Below, piece after piece: positions 51,855 through 61,698 of a DNA stretch of 64,000 nt. The notes under the pieces were generated by a model, which saw nothing but the letters and a program-made list of their open reading frames with translations, did no database searches and had not been told where the DNA came from. This DNA comes from Suilimivivens sp964393865 (GTDB lineage Bacteria; Bacillota; Clostridia; Lachnospirales; Lachnospiraceae), in NCBI GenBank assembly GCA_964393865.1, contig CAYMUW010000009.1:16884-80883 (forward strand). Reading direction: 5' to 3'. The translations under genes were made by a program, and so were the position numbers. Numbering within the stretch: position 1 is the stretch's first letter; every line of letters starts with the position of its first letter.

Positions 51855-52910
51855 ATGACCAGAGAGCATACAAGAGTCATTCATATAGGAAATAAGGTGA
51901 TCGGTGGGGGAAATCCCATTTTAATACAGTCTATGACCAATACCCAGACAGAGGATGTTGCGGCTACCGTGGAGCAGATACACAGACTGGAGGCAGCAGG
52001 CTGTGAGATTATCCGGTGTACGGTGCCTACCATGGAGGCAGCGCAGGCAATCGGTGAAATCAAAAAGCAGATTTCCATTCCGCTTGTGGCGGATATTCAT
52101 TTTGATTATAAGATGGCAATCGCCGCTATGGAGTATGGTGCGGATAAAATCAGAATTAATCCTGGGAATATCGGCGGACAGGATAAGGTTGCTGCGGTTG
52201 TTCAGGCTGCGAAGGAGAGGAATATTCCCATTCGTGTGGGAGTGAACAGCGGTTCCCTTGAAAAGGAACTTGTAGAGAAGTATCACGGTGTTACTGCTGA
52301 GGGAATTGTGGAAAGTGCACTGGACAAGGTGCGTATGATTGAAGAGCTTGACTATAACAACATGGTTATCAGCATTAAGTCCTCGGATGTTTTGATGTGC
52401 GTGCGTGCACATGAAATTCTTGCAGAACAGACAGATTATCCCCTTCATGTGGGAATTACCGAGTCGGGAACGATTATCAGCGGAAACATCAAATCCGCTA
52501 TTGGACTGGGGCTGATTCTGCATCAGGGAATCGGCGATACCATCCGCGTATCCTTAACAGGCGATCCGGTGGAGGAAATTAAGTCCGCCAAGCTGATTTT
52601 AAGAACGCTGGGGCTTCGCAAGGGAGGAATTGAGGTGGTGTCCTGTCCTACCTGCGGAAGAACCAAAATTGATTTGATTGGGCTTGCCAATCAGGTGGAA
52701 AGTATGGTGGCGGGGTATCCTCTTGATATTAAGGTGGCAGTTATGGGCTGTGCGGTGAACGGCCCCGGTGAGGCCAGGGAAGCGGATATTGGTATTGCGG
52801 GAGGTATCGGAGAAGGCCTTTTGATCAAAAAGGGAGAGATTATTAAGAAGGTTCCCGAGCAGGACCTTCTTGGTGTACTGAAAGAAGAGTTAGATCACTG
52901 GAACGATTAG
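51855..52910 (+). CDS. ispG: 4-hydroxy-3-methylbut-2-enyl diphosphate synthase
   Basis: IspG is the [4Fe-4S] enzyme for the penultimate MEP pathway step. The 351-residue protein begins REHTRVIHIGNKVIGGGNPI then LIQSMTNTQTEDV, and its cluster-binding C-terminal domain has SCPTCGRTKIDL and the later VMGCAVNGPGEAREADIGIA, with three conserved cysteines. CGGAGGAC precedes ATG 51855. It complements dxr from the preceding operon. Confidence 0.97.
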   Translation: MTREHTRVIHIGNKVIGGGNPILIQSMTNTQTEDVAATVEQIHRLEAAGCEIIRCTVPTMEAAQAIGEIKKQISIPLVADIHFDYKMAIAAMEYGADKIRINPGNIGGQDKVAAVVQAAKERNIPIRVGVNSGSLEKELVEKYHGVTAEGIVESALDKVRMIEELDYNNMVISIKSSDVLMCVRAHEILAEQTDYPLHVGITESGTIISGNIKSAIGLGLILHQGIGDTIRVSLTGDPVEEIKSAKLILRTLGLRKGGIEVVSCPTCGRTKIDLIGLANQVESMVAGYPLDIKVAVMGCAVNGPGEAREADIGIAGGIGEGLLIKKGEIIKKVPEQDLLGVLKEELDHWND

Positions 52911-52941
52911 TATGGTTTCGGAGAACAGGAATGGCGAACAG

Positions 52942-55900
52942 ATGGCAAAGCAGTTTTTTGATGTCTTTCCAACGCTTAAGCTGGATGGGAAGATAAAGGA
53001 TATGTTTGAACAGGTTTCGGTGGAAAAGGTTTCTGCAACAAAGCGCAGAGACCTTATTCGCGTTACCGTAGTCAGCGATTATCTCATACAGAAGGAAACT
53101 GTTTTTAAGGTGGAGCAGGAAATTAAAAAGCAGTTCTTTGCCGCCCATAATGTAACGATTAAAATATATGAGAAATTCCATCTGTCGGAGCAGTATAACC
53201 CGGAAAAGCTGCTGAATGCCTATCAGGACAGCATTTTACTGGAGCTTCGGGAGTACAGTCCCATTGAGTACAACCTGTTTAAAGGGGCGGAGATTGCGTT
53301 TCCCAATGACAGAGTGATCGTGCTTACCGTTGAGGATTCTGTTCCGGCACGAAGCAAGGCGGAAGAGTTATCCAGAATACTGGAGAAGATTTTTAATGAG
53401 AGATGCGGATTTTCTCTTGCCTGTCAGATTGTGTATCAGGAAAAGAGCGGTAATAAGAATAAGGAAGATGAGGATATTAAGATTGCCAGACAGGTGGCGG
53501 AAATCACCGCAAGAGCGGTGGGAGTCTCTCATTCATCCGGTGAAAGACCGCAGATGCAGGGCATGGATGTGGCCGGAGAAGCGGACACTTTTCCCGGTAC
53601 ACCGGCAGTATCTGCCGGCAGCGCAGACGGAAAGGGCAAGGGTGACTTTAAGCGTGCTATAAAGCGTTCTGATAACCCTGACGTGATCTATGGAAGAGAT
53701 TTTGAGGAGGATGCCATTCCCATTGAGGATGTGATCGGTGAGATGGGAGAGGTGGTTATCCGGGGAAAGATCATTAACTATGATTCCAGAAAAATCAAAA
53801 ACGAAAGAACCATTTTGATGTTTGATGTGACGGATTTTACGGACACCATGACTATCAAGCTTTTTGCCCACAACGACCAGGTGGGTGAGCTGACGGAGGG
53901 CATTAAAAAGGGAGCCTTTGTAAAGATAAAAGGGGTTACTGTTGTTGATAAATTTGATAATGAACTGACCATTGGTTCTCTTGTGGGAGTTAAGAGGATA
54001 CCGGATTTCACCAGCTCAAGAAGTGACAACAGCGCCAAGAAGAGAGTGGAGCTTCACTGCCATACCAAGATGAGCGATATGGACGGGGTTTCCGAGGCGA
54101 AGGATATCGTAAAGCGCGCCTACAAGTGGGGACATCCGGCGATTGCCATTACGGACCACGGTGTAGTTCAGGCCTTCCCCGATGCAAACCATGTGTGGGA
54201 GGATTTGTGGAAGGAAGAGAAGGAAAGGCGCAAGGAGGCCGGGGAGGCTGAACCTGACAAGCAGGACTTCTTTAAAATTATTTATGGTGTGGAAGCTTAT
54301 CTGGTGGATGACCTTCATGAGATTGTAACGGGAGAAAAAGGTCAGGATTTTAATGCGGATTTTGTAGTTTTTGATATTGAGACAACAGGTTTTTCACCGG
54401 TGAGCAACAGGATTATTGAAATTGGCGCCGTGAAGGTGCAGGGAGGGGAGATTACAGATCGGTTTTCTGCTTTTGTCAATCCGGATGTACCTATTCCCTT
54501 TGAAATTGAAAAGCTTACCGGCATCAATGACAGTATGGTGATGGATGCTCCTTTTATAGAAACGGTTCTGCCGCAGTTTTTGGAATTTTGTGAAGGAGCC
54601 ATTCTGGTGGCGCACAATGCCAATTTTGATATGAGCTTTATCAGGGAAAATGCGCAGCGGCAGGGAATTTGGAAGGAAGTTACCTATGTAGATACGGTGG
54701 GGATTGCAAGAATTCTGCTGCCCCATCAGGCCAAGCATACCCTTGATGCGGTAGCTAAGACCTTAAATGTATCCCTGGAGAATCATCACAGGGCGGTGGA
54801 TGATGCGGAAGCCACAGCCCAGATTTTTGTGAAGTTCATTCCCATGCTGAAGGAGGCGGGGGCGGACACGCTGGCCAAGGTAAACGCCATGGGGGATGCA
54901 AGCCCTGACATCATTAAAAGACTGCCTTCCTATCATGCAATTATTCTGGCTGAGAATAATATCGGAAGGGAAAACCTGTACACTCTTGTGTCGGAGTCCC
55001 ATCTGACCTATTACAGCAAGCGTCCCAGAGTACCCAAGAGCCTTTTGATGAAACACAGAGAAGGATTAATTCTGGGAAGCGCCTGTGAAGCGGGAGAGCT
55101 TTACCGGGCGCTGCTGGAGAATAAGCCGGAAGCAGAGATTGCAAGGCTGGTGAATTTTTACGACTATCTGGAAATACAGCCGGTAGGAAACAATAAGTTT
55201 ATGATTGCTTCGGATAAGATTCCCTCCATTAACAGTGAGGAGGATATTATGAAGGTAAACCGGCGGATCGTGGCGCTGGGTGAGGAATTCGGCAAGCCGG
55301 TGGTAGCTACCTGTGATGTTCATTTTCTTGATCCTGAGGACGAGGTATACCGCAGAATTATTATGGCAGGGAAGGGGTTTACCGACGCGGAGGAGCAGGC
55401 GCCTTTGTATCTGCGTACCACAGAGGAAATGCTGGAGGAGTTTGCATATCTCGGCAGTGATAAAGCGCGGGAGGTAGTTATCACCAATACAAATAAAATT
55501 GCGGACCGCATTGACGTAATGTCGCCGGTGCGCCCTGACAAATGCCCGCCGGTTATCCCGGACAGTGACAAAACCCTGACGGAAATCTGCTACAGCAAGG
55601 CCCACGAGCTTTACGGGGAGGAGCTTCCCCCCATAGTCAGGGAGCGGTTGGAAAAGGAGCTGCATTCCATTATCAGCAACGGATTTGCGGTGATGTATAT
55701 TATTGCACAGAAGCTGGTATGGAAGTCGGTGGAGGATGGTTATCTGGTGGGCTCCAGAGGTTCTGTTGGCTCTTCTCTGGTGGCCTTTATGGCAGGTATC
55801 ACGGAGGTAAATTCCTTAAGCGCTCATTACAGATGTCCCAACTGCCGGTATTATGATTTTGACTCCCCGGAGGTGAAGGCCTTTGCGGGAAATGCGGGCT

Positions 55901-57441
55901 GTGATATGCCGGATAAAAACTGTCCGGTGTGCGGAAAGCCTCTGATAAAGGACGGTTTTGACATTCCCTTCGAGACCTTCCTTGGATTTAAGGGGGATAA
56001 GGAGCCGGATATCGACCTGAACTTTTCCGGTGAGTATCAAAGTAAGGCCCATAAATATACAGAGGTTATCTTTGGCGCAGGACAGACCTACAGGGCCGGG
56101 ACAATTGCAACTCTGGCGGACAAGACTGCTTTTGGTTATGTCAAGAATTATTACGAGGAGAGAGGCAGCAGAAAACGAACCTGCGAGATTAACAGAATTG
56201 TAGGAGGATGCACCGGAATTCGAAGAAGTACGGGACAGCATCCGGGAGGAATTATTGTGCTTCCTATGGGGGAGGACATTAACTCCTTTACCCCGGTACA
56301 GCATCCGGCCAATGATATGACAACGGATATTGTAACCACACATTTTGATTATCATTCTATTGACCACAATCTTTTAAAGCTTGATATACTGGGACACGAT
56401 GATCCTACCATGATCAGAATGCTGCAGGATCTTACGGGAATTGATCCCACGAAGATACCTCTTGATGATAAAAAGGTGATGTCTCTGTTTCAAAATACAA
56501 CGGCTCTTGGGATTACGCCGGACGACATTGACGGCTGTCCTTTGGGTTCTCTTGGCGTTCCGGAGTTTGGCACCGAGTTTGTCATTCAAATGCTTTTAGA
56601 CACCAAACCCCAGTGCCTTTCCGATTTAATCAGGATTTCCGGACTGGGCCACGGTACGGATGTATGGCTGGGAAATGCCCAGACCCTGATTGCAGAGGGC
56701 AAGACAACCATTTCCGGCTGTATCTGCTGTCGTGACGATATTATGATTTATTTGATTAATCAGGGCGTGGACAGTGCTTTGTCCTTTACAATTATGGAAA
56801 GCGTCCGTAAAGGCAAGGGCTTAAAGCCTGAGTGGGAAAAGGAAATGACCGCACATAATGTACCGGACTGGTATATCTGGTCCTGCAAGAAGATCAAGTA
56901 CATGTTTCCCAAGGCTCATGCGGCGGCTTACGTTATGATGGCATGGAGAATTGCTTATTGTAAAATTAATTATCCCCTTGCTTATTATGCTTCCTACTTT
57001 TCCATTCGTGCATCGGCTTTTTCCTATGAGCTGATGTGTCAGGGGCAGCAGCACCTTGAAAACGTGATGGCTGATTATAAGAGAAGAATGGATACGCTCA
57101 CCAAAAAGGAGCAGGATACCTACAGGGATATGAAAAGTGTGCAGGAAATGTATGCCAGAGGCTTTGATTTTGTTCCTATTGATATCTTTTCCGCTCACTC
57201 CAGAAACTTCCAAATCGTGGGAGATAAGCTGATGCCTTCCTTAAACAGTATTGACGGCCTGGGCGAGAAGGCGGCGGATGCCATTGTGGAGGCGGCCAAA
57301 GATGGTCCCTTCCTTTCTAAGGATGATTTTCGTCAGAGAACCAAGGTGTCAAAGACCATCATTGATCTGATGGATGACCTGCATCTTCTGGGCGATCTGC
57401 CGGAATCAAACCAGATCAGTCTGTTTGATTTTGTTTCATAA
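52942..57441 (+). CDS. polC: DNA polymerase III alpha subunit, Gram-positive type PolC
   Basis: PolC is the leading-strand replicase of Firmicutes with built-in proofreading. I prefer ATG 52942 (AGGAA ten bases upstream; 1,499 residues) to ATG 52912, which has no site but could be coupled to ispG. Domains in order: N-terminal domains, OB fold (about 255-355), PHP domain starting VELHCHTKMSDMDGVSEA near 368, DEDD exonuclease starting DFVVFDIETTGFSPVSNR near 475 (inserted in PHP), palm with GSRGSVGSSLVAFMAGITEV and GDKEPDIDLNFSGEYQ, a zinc-binding part, fingers, and the C-terminal beta-clamp motif QISLFDF. No missing piece is seen. Confidence 0.97.
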   Translation: MAKQFFDVFPTLKLDGKIKDMFEQVSVEKVSATKRRDLIRVTVVSDYLIQKETVFKVEQEIKKQFFAAHNVTIKIYEKFHLSEQYNPEKLLNAYQDSILLELREYSPIEYNLFKGAEIAFPNDRVIVLTVEDSVPARSKAEELSRILEKIFNERCGFSLACQIVYQEKSGNKNKEDEDIKIARQVAEITARAVGVSHSSGERPQMQGMDVAGEADTFPGTPAVSAGSADGKGKGDFKRAIKRSDNPDVIYGRDFEEDAIPIEDVIGEMGEVVIRGKIINYDSRKIKNERTILMFDVTDFTDTMTIKLFAHNDQVGELTEGIKKGAFVKIKGVTVVDKFDNELTIGSLVGVKRIPDFTSSRSDNSAKKRVELHCHTKMSDMDGVSEAKDIVKRAYKWGHPAIAITDHGVVQAFPDANHVWEDLWKEEKERRKEAGEAEPDKQDFFKIIYGVEAYLVDDLHEIVTGEKGQDFNADFVVFDIETTGFSPVSNRIIEIGAVKVQGGEITDRFSAFVNPDVPIPFEIEKLTGINDSMVMDAPFIETVLPQFLEFCEGAILVAHNANFDMSFIRENAQRQGIWKEVTYVDTVGIARILLPHQAKHTLDAVAKTLNVSLENHHRAVDDAEATAQIFVKFIPMLKEAGADTLAKVNAMGDASPDIIKRLPSYHAIILAENNIGRENLYTLVSESHLTYYSKRPRVPKSLLMKHREGLILGSACEAGELYRALLENKPEAEIARLVNFYDYLEIQPVGNNKFMIASDKIPSINSEEDIMKVNRRIVALGEEFGKPVVATCDVHFLDPEDEVYRRIIMAGKGFTDAEEQAPLYLRTTEEMLEEFAYLGSDKAREVVITNTNKIADRIDVMSPVRPDKCPPVIPDSDKTLTEICYSKAHELYGEELPPIVRERLEKELHSIISNGFAVMYIIAQKLVWKSVEDGYLVGSRGSVGSSLVAFMAGITEVNSLSAHYRCPNCRYYDFDSPEVKAFAGNAGCDMPDKNCPVCGKPLIKDGFDIPFETFLGFKGDKEPDIDLNFSGEYQSKAHKYTEVIFGAGQTYRAGTIATLADKTAFGYVKNYYEERGSRKRTCEINRIVGGCTGIRRSTGQHPGGIIVLPMGEDINSFTPVQHPANDMTTDIVTTHFDYHSIDHNLLKLDILGHDDPTMIRMLQDLTGIDPTKIPLDDKKVMSLFQNTTALGITPDDIDGCPLGSLGVPEFGTEFVIQMLLDTKPQCLSDLIRISGLGHGTDVWLGNAQTLIAEGKTTISGCICCRDDIMIYLINQGVDSALSFTIMESVRKGKGLKPEWEKEMTAHNVPDWYIWSCKKIKYMFPKAHAAAYVMMAWRIAYCKINYPLAYYASYFSIRASAFSYELMCQGQQHLENVMADYKRRMDTLTKKEQDTYRDMKSVQEMYARGFDFVPIDIFSAHSRNFQIVGDKLMPSLNSIDGLGEKAADAIVEAAKDGPFLSKDDFRQRTKVSKTIIDLMDDLHLLGDLPESNQISLFDFVS

Positions 57442-57481
57442 AATTTGGGCAGACAGAGTTTAAAAGAACGGAGAATTACCA

Positions 57482-57935
57482 GTGTATAAGTTTGCAATAT
57501 GTGATGATGAACCGGCTGATCTTGCCTATGTAAAAGCAATTGTGGAACAGTGGGGAAGAGAACGGGAAAGCTTGCCGGAGATTCAAACCTTTCCCTCGGC
57601 GGAAAGCTTTCTGTTTACCTATGAGGGGGGAAAAGGATTTTGATGTGCTTCTGCTTGATATCGAAATGGCCAATATGAGCGGCGTGGAGCTTGCCAAGAA
57701 GATCCGCAGCGGAAACAGAAGTCTTCAGATTATTTTCGTTACGGGCCATATGAAATGGAATGGCTGGAGGTACAGAAAAACTATGTGACCATTCACGGAG
57801 CGGAGGAGCACAGCATCAAACGCCCCTTAAAGGAAATTTACTAAGGGAGAGGTTTTCTTAAAAAGCGGCGTCAGCCTTCCTCTGTCAAGGGAACTGTATG
57901 ATAAGCTTAATCAGGCTGTTATCAGATATTTTTAG
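57482..57935 (+). pseudogene. LytTR-family response regulator, broken
   Basis: GTG 57482 behind GGAG starts an AgrA/LytR-like receiver (YKFAICDDEPADLAYVKAIV). A frameshift in the G6 run near 57625 stops it after about 53 residues; one base over, it continues as FDVLLLDIEMANMSGVELAK with the phospho-acceptor Asp. After VTGH the sequence jumps directly to WLEVQKNYVTIHGAEEHSIK, the start of a LytTR DNA-binding domain, losing the receiver's final helices. A second gap then leads to FLKSGVSLPLSRELYDKLNQ and AVIRYF at the end. At least one frameshift and two deletions make it non-functional. The kinase gene follows after eight bases. Confidence 0.85.
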
Positions 57936-57943
57936 GAGTAGGC

Positions 57944-58639
57944 ATGCATTTGTTGGATAAAATGATTGATAAAAGAATAGCCAGATATCAGGGCGGTCTG
58001 CTGGCCACCCACTATGCCGAGGTGGAAAATATGTATCGGCAGATCCGGGGCTGGCGGCATGATTACCGCAATCACATTCAGGTGCTGAAAAGCTATGCGG
58101 CGCTGGGGGATTTGGAATCATTAAAGAGGTATCTGGATGAGCTGGATACGGACTTAAATACTGTGGATATGGTAATGAAGACGGGAAACAAAATGACGGA
58201 CGTGATTTTGAACAGTAAAATTTCCCTTGCCAAATCAAAGGATATTCAGGTGACTGCGGATGCCAGCGTGCCGGTTGCGCTTACCACAGCGGAAATTGAT
58301 CTCTGCATTATCATAGGAAATCTGTTTGACAATGCCATTGAAGCCTGTATGGAGCTGCCCAAAGAGGAGCGGTTGATCCGGGTATATATGGATATGAAAA
58401 ACACCCAGCTTTATATTTCCTTTACCAATACCTGCGTAGGTAAAAAGCTTACGAAGCATCAGGGACGTTTCCTTTCCGGAAAGGGAGCGGGACACGGGTA
58501 CGGTCTGATTCGCATTGATACCATTGTGGAGCGGTATCAGGGGTACCTTAGCCGGAACAGCGAGGATGGCGCATTTACAACGGAAATTCTGCTGCCGCAG
58601 CAGCCCGCGTTAGCAGCCTGTTACAGTCTGTGTTTCTGA
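57944..58639 (+). CDS. Soluble GHKL-domain sensor histidine kinase
   Basis: The 231-residue protein has the H-box GWRHDYRNHIQVLKSYAALG (His39), a dimerisation helix pair, N-box GNLFDNAIEAC and G-box GKGAGHGYGLIRIDTIVERY, so the ATPase core looks intact. It lacks membrane helices; short soluble GHKL kinases of this kind pair with LytTR regulators in Lachnospiraceae (from memory). AGGAG precedes ATG 57944. Its regulator just upstream is broken and the transporter downstream too, so it is probably an orphan now. A terminator follows. Confidence 0.85.
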   Translation: MHLLDKMIDKRIARYQGGLLATHYAEVENMYRQIRGWRHDYRNHIQVLKSYAALGDLESLKRYLDELDTDLNTVDMVMKTGNKMTDVILNSKISLAKSKDIQVTADASVPVALTTAEIDLCIIIGNLFDNAIEACMELPKEERLIRVYMDMKNTQLYISFTNTCVGKKLTKHQGRFLSGKGAGHGYGLIRIDTIVERYQGYLSRNSEDGAFTTEILLPQQPALAACYSLCF

Positions 58640-58665
58640 TATTTCCCGATTACATTTTATCCCCG

Positions 58666-58705
58666 AAAGCACACATTTCGTCCCCCGATTTGTGTGCTTT
58701 ATTTT
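58666..58705 (+). terminator. Terminator after the GHKL kinase gene
   Basis: AAAGCACACA (58666-58675) pairs perfectly with TGTGTGCTTT (58691-58700) around a 15-base loop, followed by ATTTTG. Confidence 0.75.
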
Positions 58706-58746
58706 GACTGTGGTAGGATAGTGCTCGAAAAGTAGTGTGAAGAGAG

Positions 58747-59943
58747 ATGGCTGCTGCCCGCAATGTACCTTCGGTGCTGCTTGGGAAAATCGAAACCCAT
58801 GCAGCTTTCAGTGAACTGCTGATTCTGATTGGCTGCTTTACTGCAGGACTGATGCTGCTTCGGGCATTGGACGCCTATATTGACTTAAATACTCTGCCGG
58901 GCAGAATTGAAGTGCGTATAGGCATCCTGACTAAAATTGTAAAAAAGAATGCGGTGTGCTCTTATCCACTTATAGAAGATTTGGAGTGTCAGAACTGGCT
59001 GGCTAAGGCAAGAGAGGTGGTACAGTCCAGTAATGCGGCGGAGGAGGCAATCTGGAAGACCTTTTATGAAATTTAAAAAAACGGTATTGCTTTTGCAATT
59101 TATCTGGTTTTACTGAAAAATGGAAATTTATTTCTGATTATGATTACGCTGATAACTACGATTGCAGGGTATCTGGTGACCAACTATATTTCAGGCTGGG
59201 AATATCGCCACCGGGAGGAAAAAGCCGCTATTTTAAAAAAGCTATATTATGTACAGGGAAAAAGTCAGGACAGGTACCTTGCCAAGGATGTGCGGATATT
59301 CGGAATGGAAAACTGGCTTAAGGAGCTTTTAAACGGGCACTTCTCCCATACGGGAATATCTGGATCAGGAGGAAATCTTTCGGATGGAAGGGGGAGAAAG
59401 TATTAACCATAAGGAGACCTCTTCTTTTGATATAGAGCTAAAGAATGTAACCTTTCGGTATCCGGGAACGGATAAGCCCATCTTTGAAAAGTTAAATCTG
59501 ACCATTCCCTGGGGAGAAAAGCTGGCGGTGGTGGGACTGAATGGCGCCGGAAAGACTACGCTGGTAAAGTTGATCTGCGGATTGTATGATCGATCCTACA
59601 GAGGGGAGGTGCTTTTAAATGTGTCCCAGACAGAAACAGGAGACAGACAACAGGCATGGGAGTGTCTTGAAAAAGCAGGGATTGCAGACAAGATCAGAAG
59701 TCTGCCGCAGCCCTTGATGCTATTGCGGAAAGTGATATTTACAACCGGTATCAGGAGCTGACGAAAGGACATACCTCTGTTTATATTTCCCACAGGCTGG
59801 CGTCTACCAGATTTTATGACAGGATTATTCTGCTGGAAAACGGCGGTATTGCGGAGAAAGGAACCTATGAGAAGCTGCTTTCTAAGAAGGACGGAAAGTA
59901 TGCTGAGCTTTGGAATGCTCAGGCAAAGTACTATACGAAATAG
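58747..59943 (+). pseudogene. ABC exporter (permease-ATPase fusion), broken
   Basis: Pieces of one ABC exporter lie in order. The first frame (58747-59076) gives membrane and coupling segments, ends at an in-frame TAA, and then continues in the same frame to about 59340 (LITTIAGYLVTNYISGWEYR, then VRIFGMENWLKELL). A second frame (59384-59761) has ELKNVTFRYPGTDKPIFEKL and the Walker A VVGLNGAGKTTLVKLICGLY, but the Q-loop segment is missing and the sequence jumps to QAWECLEKAGIADKIRSLP. The signature and Walker B are deleted. The first frame returns with LDAIAESDIYNRYQEL and VYISHRLAS (H-loop) up to the stop at 59943. It probably belonged to the same peptide-signalling or bacteriocin locus as the regulator and kinase. 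Confidence 0.87.
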
Positions 59944-59962
59944 CAGTTCGAAATAGCAGTTC
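59937..59962. repeat. 13-base tandem direct repeat
   Basis: GAAATAGCAGTTC occurs twice head to tail (59937-59949 and 59950-59962) across the stop codon of the ABC exporter remnant. It looks like a slippage or deletion scar. Confidence 0.7.
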
Positions 59963-59973
59963 TCTCATTTTTC

Positions 59974-60001
59974 TTGAAAAATAGCCGCATTTATGTATAA
60001 T
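59974..60001 (+). promoter_or_regulatory. Promoter of the ABC-F gene
   Basis: TTGAAA (59974-59979) and TATAAT (59996-60001) with a 16-base spacer, 47 bases before the start codon. Confidence 0.65.
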
Positions 60002-60048
60002 TATAAAGGTGACTTTTAATTTTAGGAAATAATGAGGAGTTTGTCAGT

Positions 60049-61686
60049 ATGATCAGTGCAAAGAATGTAACTTACAGAGTTGGAAAAAAAGCGCTCTTTG
60101 AGGATGTGAATATTAAGTTTGCGGAAGGAAACTGTTATGGACTTATCGGGGCCAACGGCGCCGGAAAGTCTACTTTCCTGAAAATACTGTCCGGTCAGCT
60201 TGAAACTACCAACGGTGATATTGTGATTACCCCCGGACAGCGTCTGTCCGTGCTGGAACAGGATCACTTTAAATACGATGCCTACCCGGTTATGGATGTG
60301 GTAATTATGGGAAATGAAAGACTTTACCAGATCATGAAGGAAAAGGATGCAATCTATGCCAAGGAAGATTTTTCCGATGAGGACGGTATCCGGGCCAGCG
60401 AGCTGGAAGCGGAGTTTGCGGAGATGGACGGATGGGAAGCAGAGTCCAATGCGGCTATGCTTTTAAATGGTCTCGGAATTGATACCGATCTCCATTACAG
60501 TATCATGGGGGACTTAAGCGGTAATGAAAAGGTGAAGGTTCTGCTTGCCAAGGCGCTTTTCGGTAATCCGGATATCCTGCTTTTGGATGAGCCTACCAAC
60601 CACCTGGATCTGGATGCCATTGCATGGCTGGAAGAGTTTCTTATTAACTTTGAAAATACAGTGATTGTGGTGTCCCATGACCGTTATTTCTTAAATAAGG
60701 TATGTACCCATACCGCAGATATTGATTATGGAAAGATTCAACTTTATGCCGGAAACTATGATTTCTGGTATGAGTCCAGTCAGCTTTTGATTAAGCAGAT
60801 GAAGGAGGCCAACAAGAAGAAGGAAGAAAAGATCAAGGAGCTGCAGGAATTTATTTCCCGTTTCTCCGCCAATGCTTCCAAATCCAAGCAGGCAACCTCA
60901 AGAAAGCGTGCGCTGGAAAAAATTGAGCTGGATGAGATTAAGCCCTCCAGCAGAAAATACCCCTATATTGATTTCCGTCCCGAGCGTGAAATCGGCAATG
61001 AGGTTTTGAGTGTGGAAGGAATTTCCAAAACCATCAATGGGGAAAAGGTATTAGACAATATTTCCTTTATTCTGGGACATGAGGATAAAGTGGCATTTGT
61101 GGGCGGAAATGAGCTTGCCAAGACCACCTTGTTCCAGATTTTGGCAGGTGAGATGGAGCCGGATGAGGGAACCTACAAGTGGGGTGTTACCACTTCCCAG
61201 GCATATTTTCCCAAGGATAATACGACTGAGTTTGACAATGATTTGACGATCGTGGACTGGCTGACCGGCTATTCCCCCGTTAAGGATGTAACCTATGTGC
61301 GCAGCTTCCTTGGCAGAATGCTGTTTGCCGGTGAGGATGGCGTTAAGAAGGTTAAGGTTTTATCCGGTGGAGAAAAGGTGCGCTGTCTTCTTTCCAAGAT
61401 GATGATCAGCGGGGCTAACTGCCTGATTCTGGATGAGCCTACCAACCATTTGGATATGGAGTCCATTACTGCTCTGAATAACGGATTAATTAAATTTCCG
61501 GGAGTGGCGCTGTTTTCCTGCCATGACCACCAGTTTGTTCAGACCACAGCCAACAGAATTATGGAAATTCTGCCCGGCGGCACATTGATTGATAAAATCA
61601 CAACCTATGATGAGTATCTGGAAAGTGATGAGATGGCAAGAAAACGTACTGTTTATACCAAACAGGCAGAAGAAGACGATAACTAA
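60049..61686 (+). CDS. ABC-F family ribosome-associated ATPase (YbiT-like)
   Basis: ABC-F proteins have two ATPase domains and no membrane part; they act on the ribosome E site. The 545-residue product has Walker A LIGANGAGKSTFLKILSGQL (about 34-53), signature LSGNEKVKVLLAKAL, and LLLDEPTNHLDLDAIAWLEE in the first domain; a charged interdomain linker (about 235-305, with RFSANASKSKQATSRKRALE); and, in the second, GGNELAKTTL where a P-loop is expected, LSGGEKVRCLL and LILDEPTNHLD. The altered second P-loop and WGVTTSQAYFP are typical of the YbiT branch, so they are not signs of decay. ATG 60049 is used. Confidence 0.92.
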   Translation: MISAKNVTYRVGKKALFEDVNIKFAEGNCYGLIGANGAGKSTFLKILSGQLETTNGDIVITPGQRLSVLEQDHFKYDAYPVMDVVIMGNERLYQIMKEKDAIYAKEDFSDEDGIRASELEAEFAEMDGWEAESNAAMLLNGLGIDTDLHYSIMGDLSGNEKVKVLLAKALFGNPDILLLDEPTNHLDLDAIAWLEEFLINFENTVIVVSHDRYFLNKVCTHTADIDYGKIQLYAGNYDFWYESSQLLIKQMKEANKKKEEKIKELQEFISRFSANASKSKQATSRKRALEKIELDEIKPSSRKYPYIDFRPEREIGNEVLSVEGISKTINGEKVLDNISFILGHEDKVAFVGGNELAKTTLFQILAGEMEPDEGTYKWGVTTSQAYFPKDNTTEFDNDLTIVDWLTGYSPVKDVTYVRSFLGRMLFAGEDGVKKVKVLSGGEKVRCLLSKMMISGANCLILDEPTNHLDMESITALNNGLIKFPGVALFSCHDHQFVQTTANRIMEILPGGTLIDKITTYDEYLESDEMARKRTVYTKQAEEDDN

Positions 61687-61698
61687 AGAGGTGTTATT

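Noticed and set aside
55816..56367. Minus-strand frames inside polC, e.g. 183 codons
   Set aside because: Antisense shadows of the polC palm domain; no start signal and no family resemblance.
61081..61140. Degenerate second P-loop (NELAKTT) in the ABC-F protein as a sign of decay
   Set aside because: The YbiT branch is known to have an altered second Walker A, and the rest of the second ATPase domain is well conserved.
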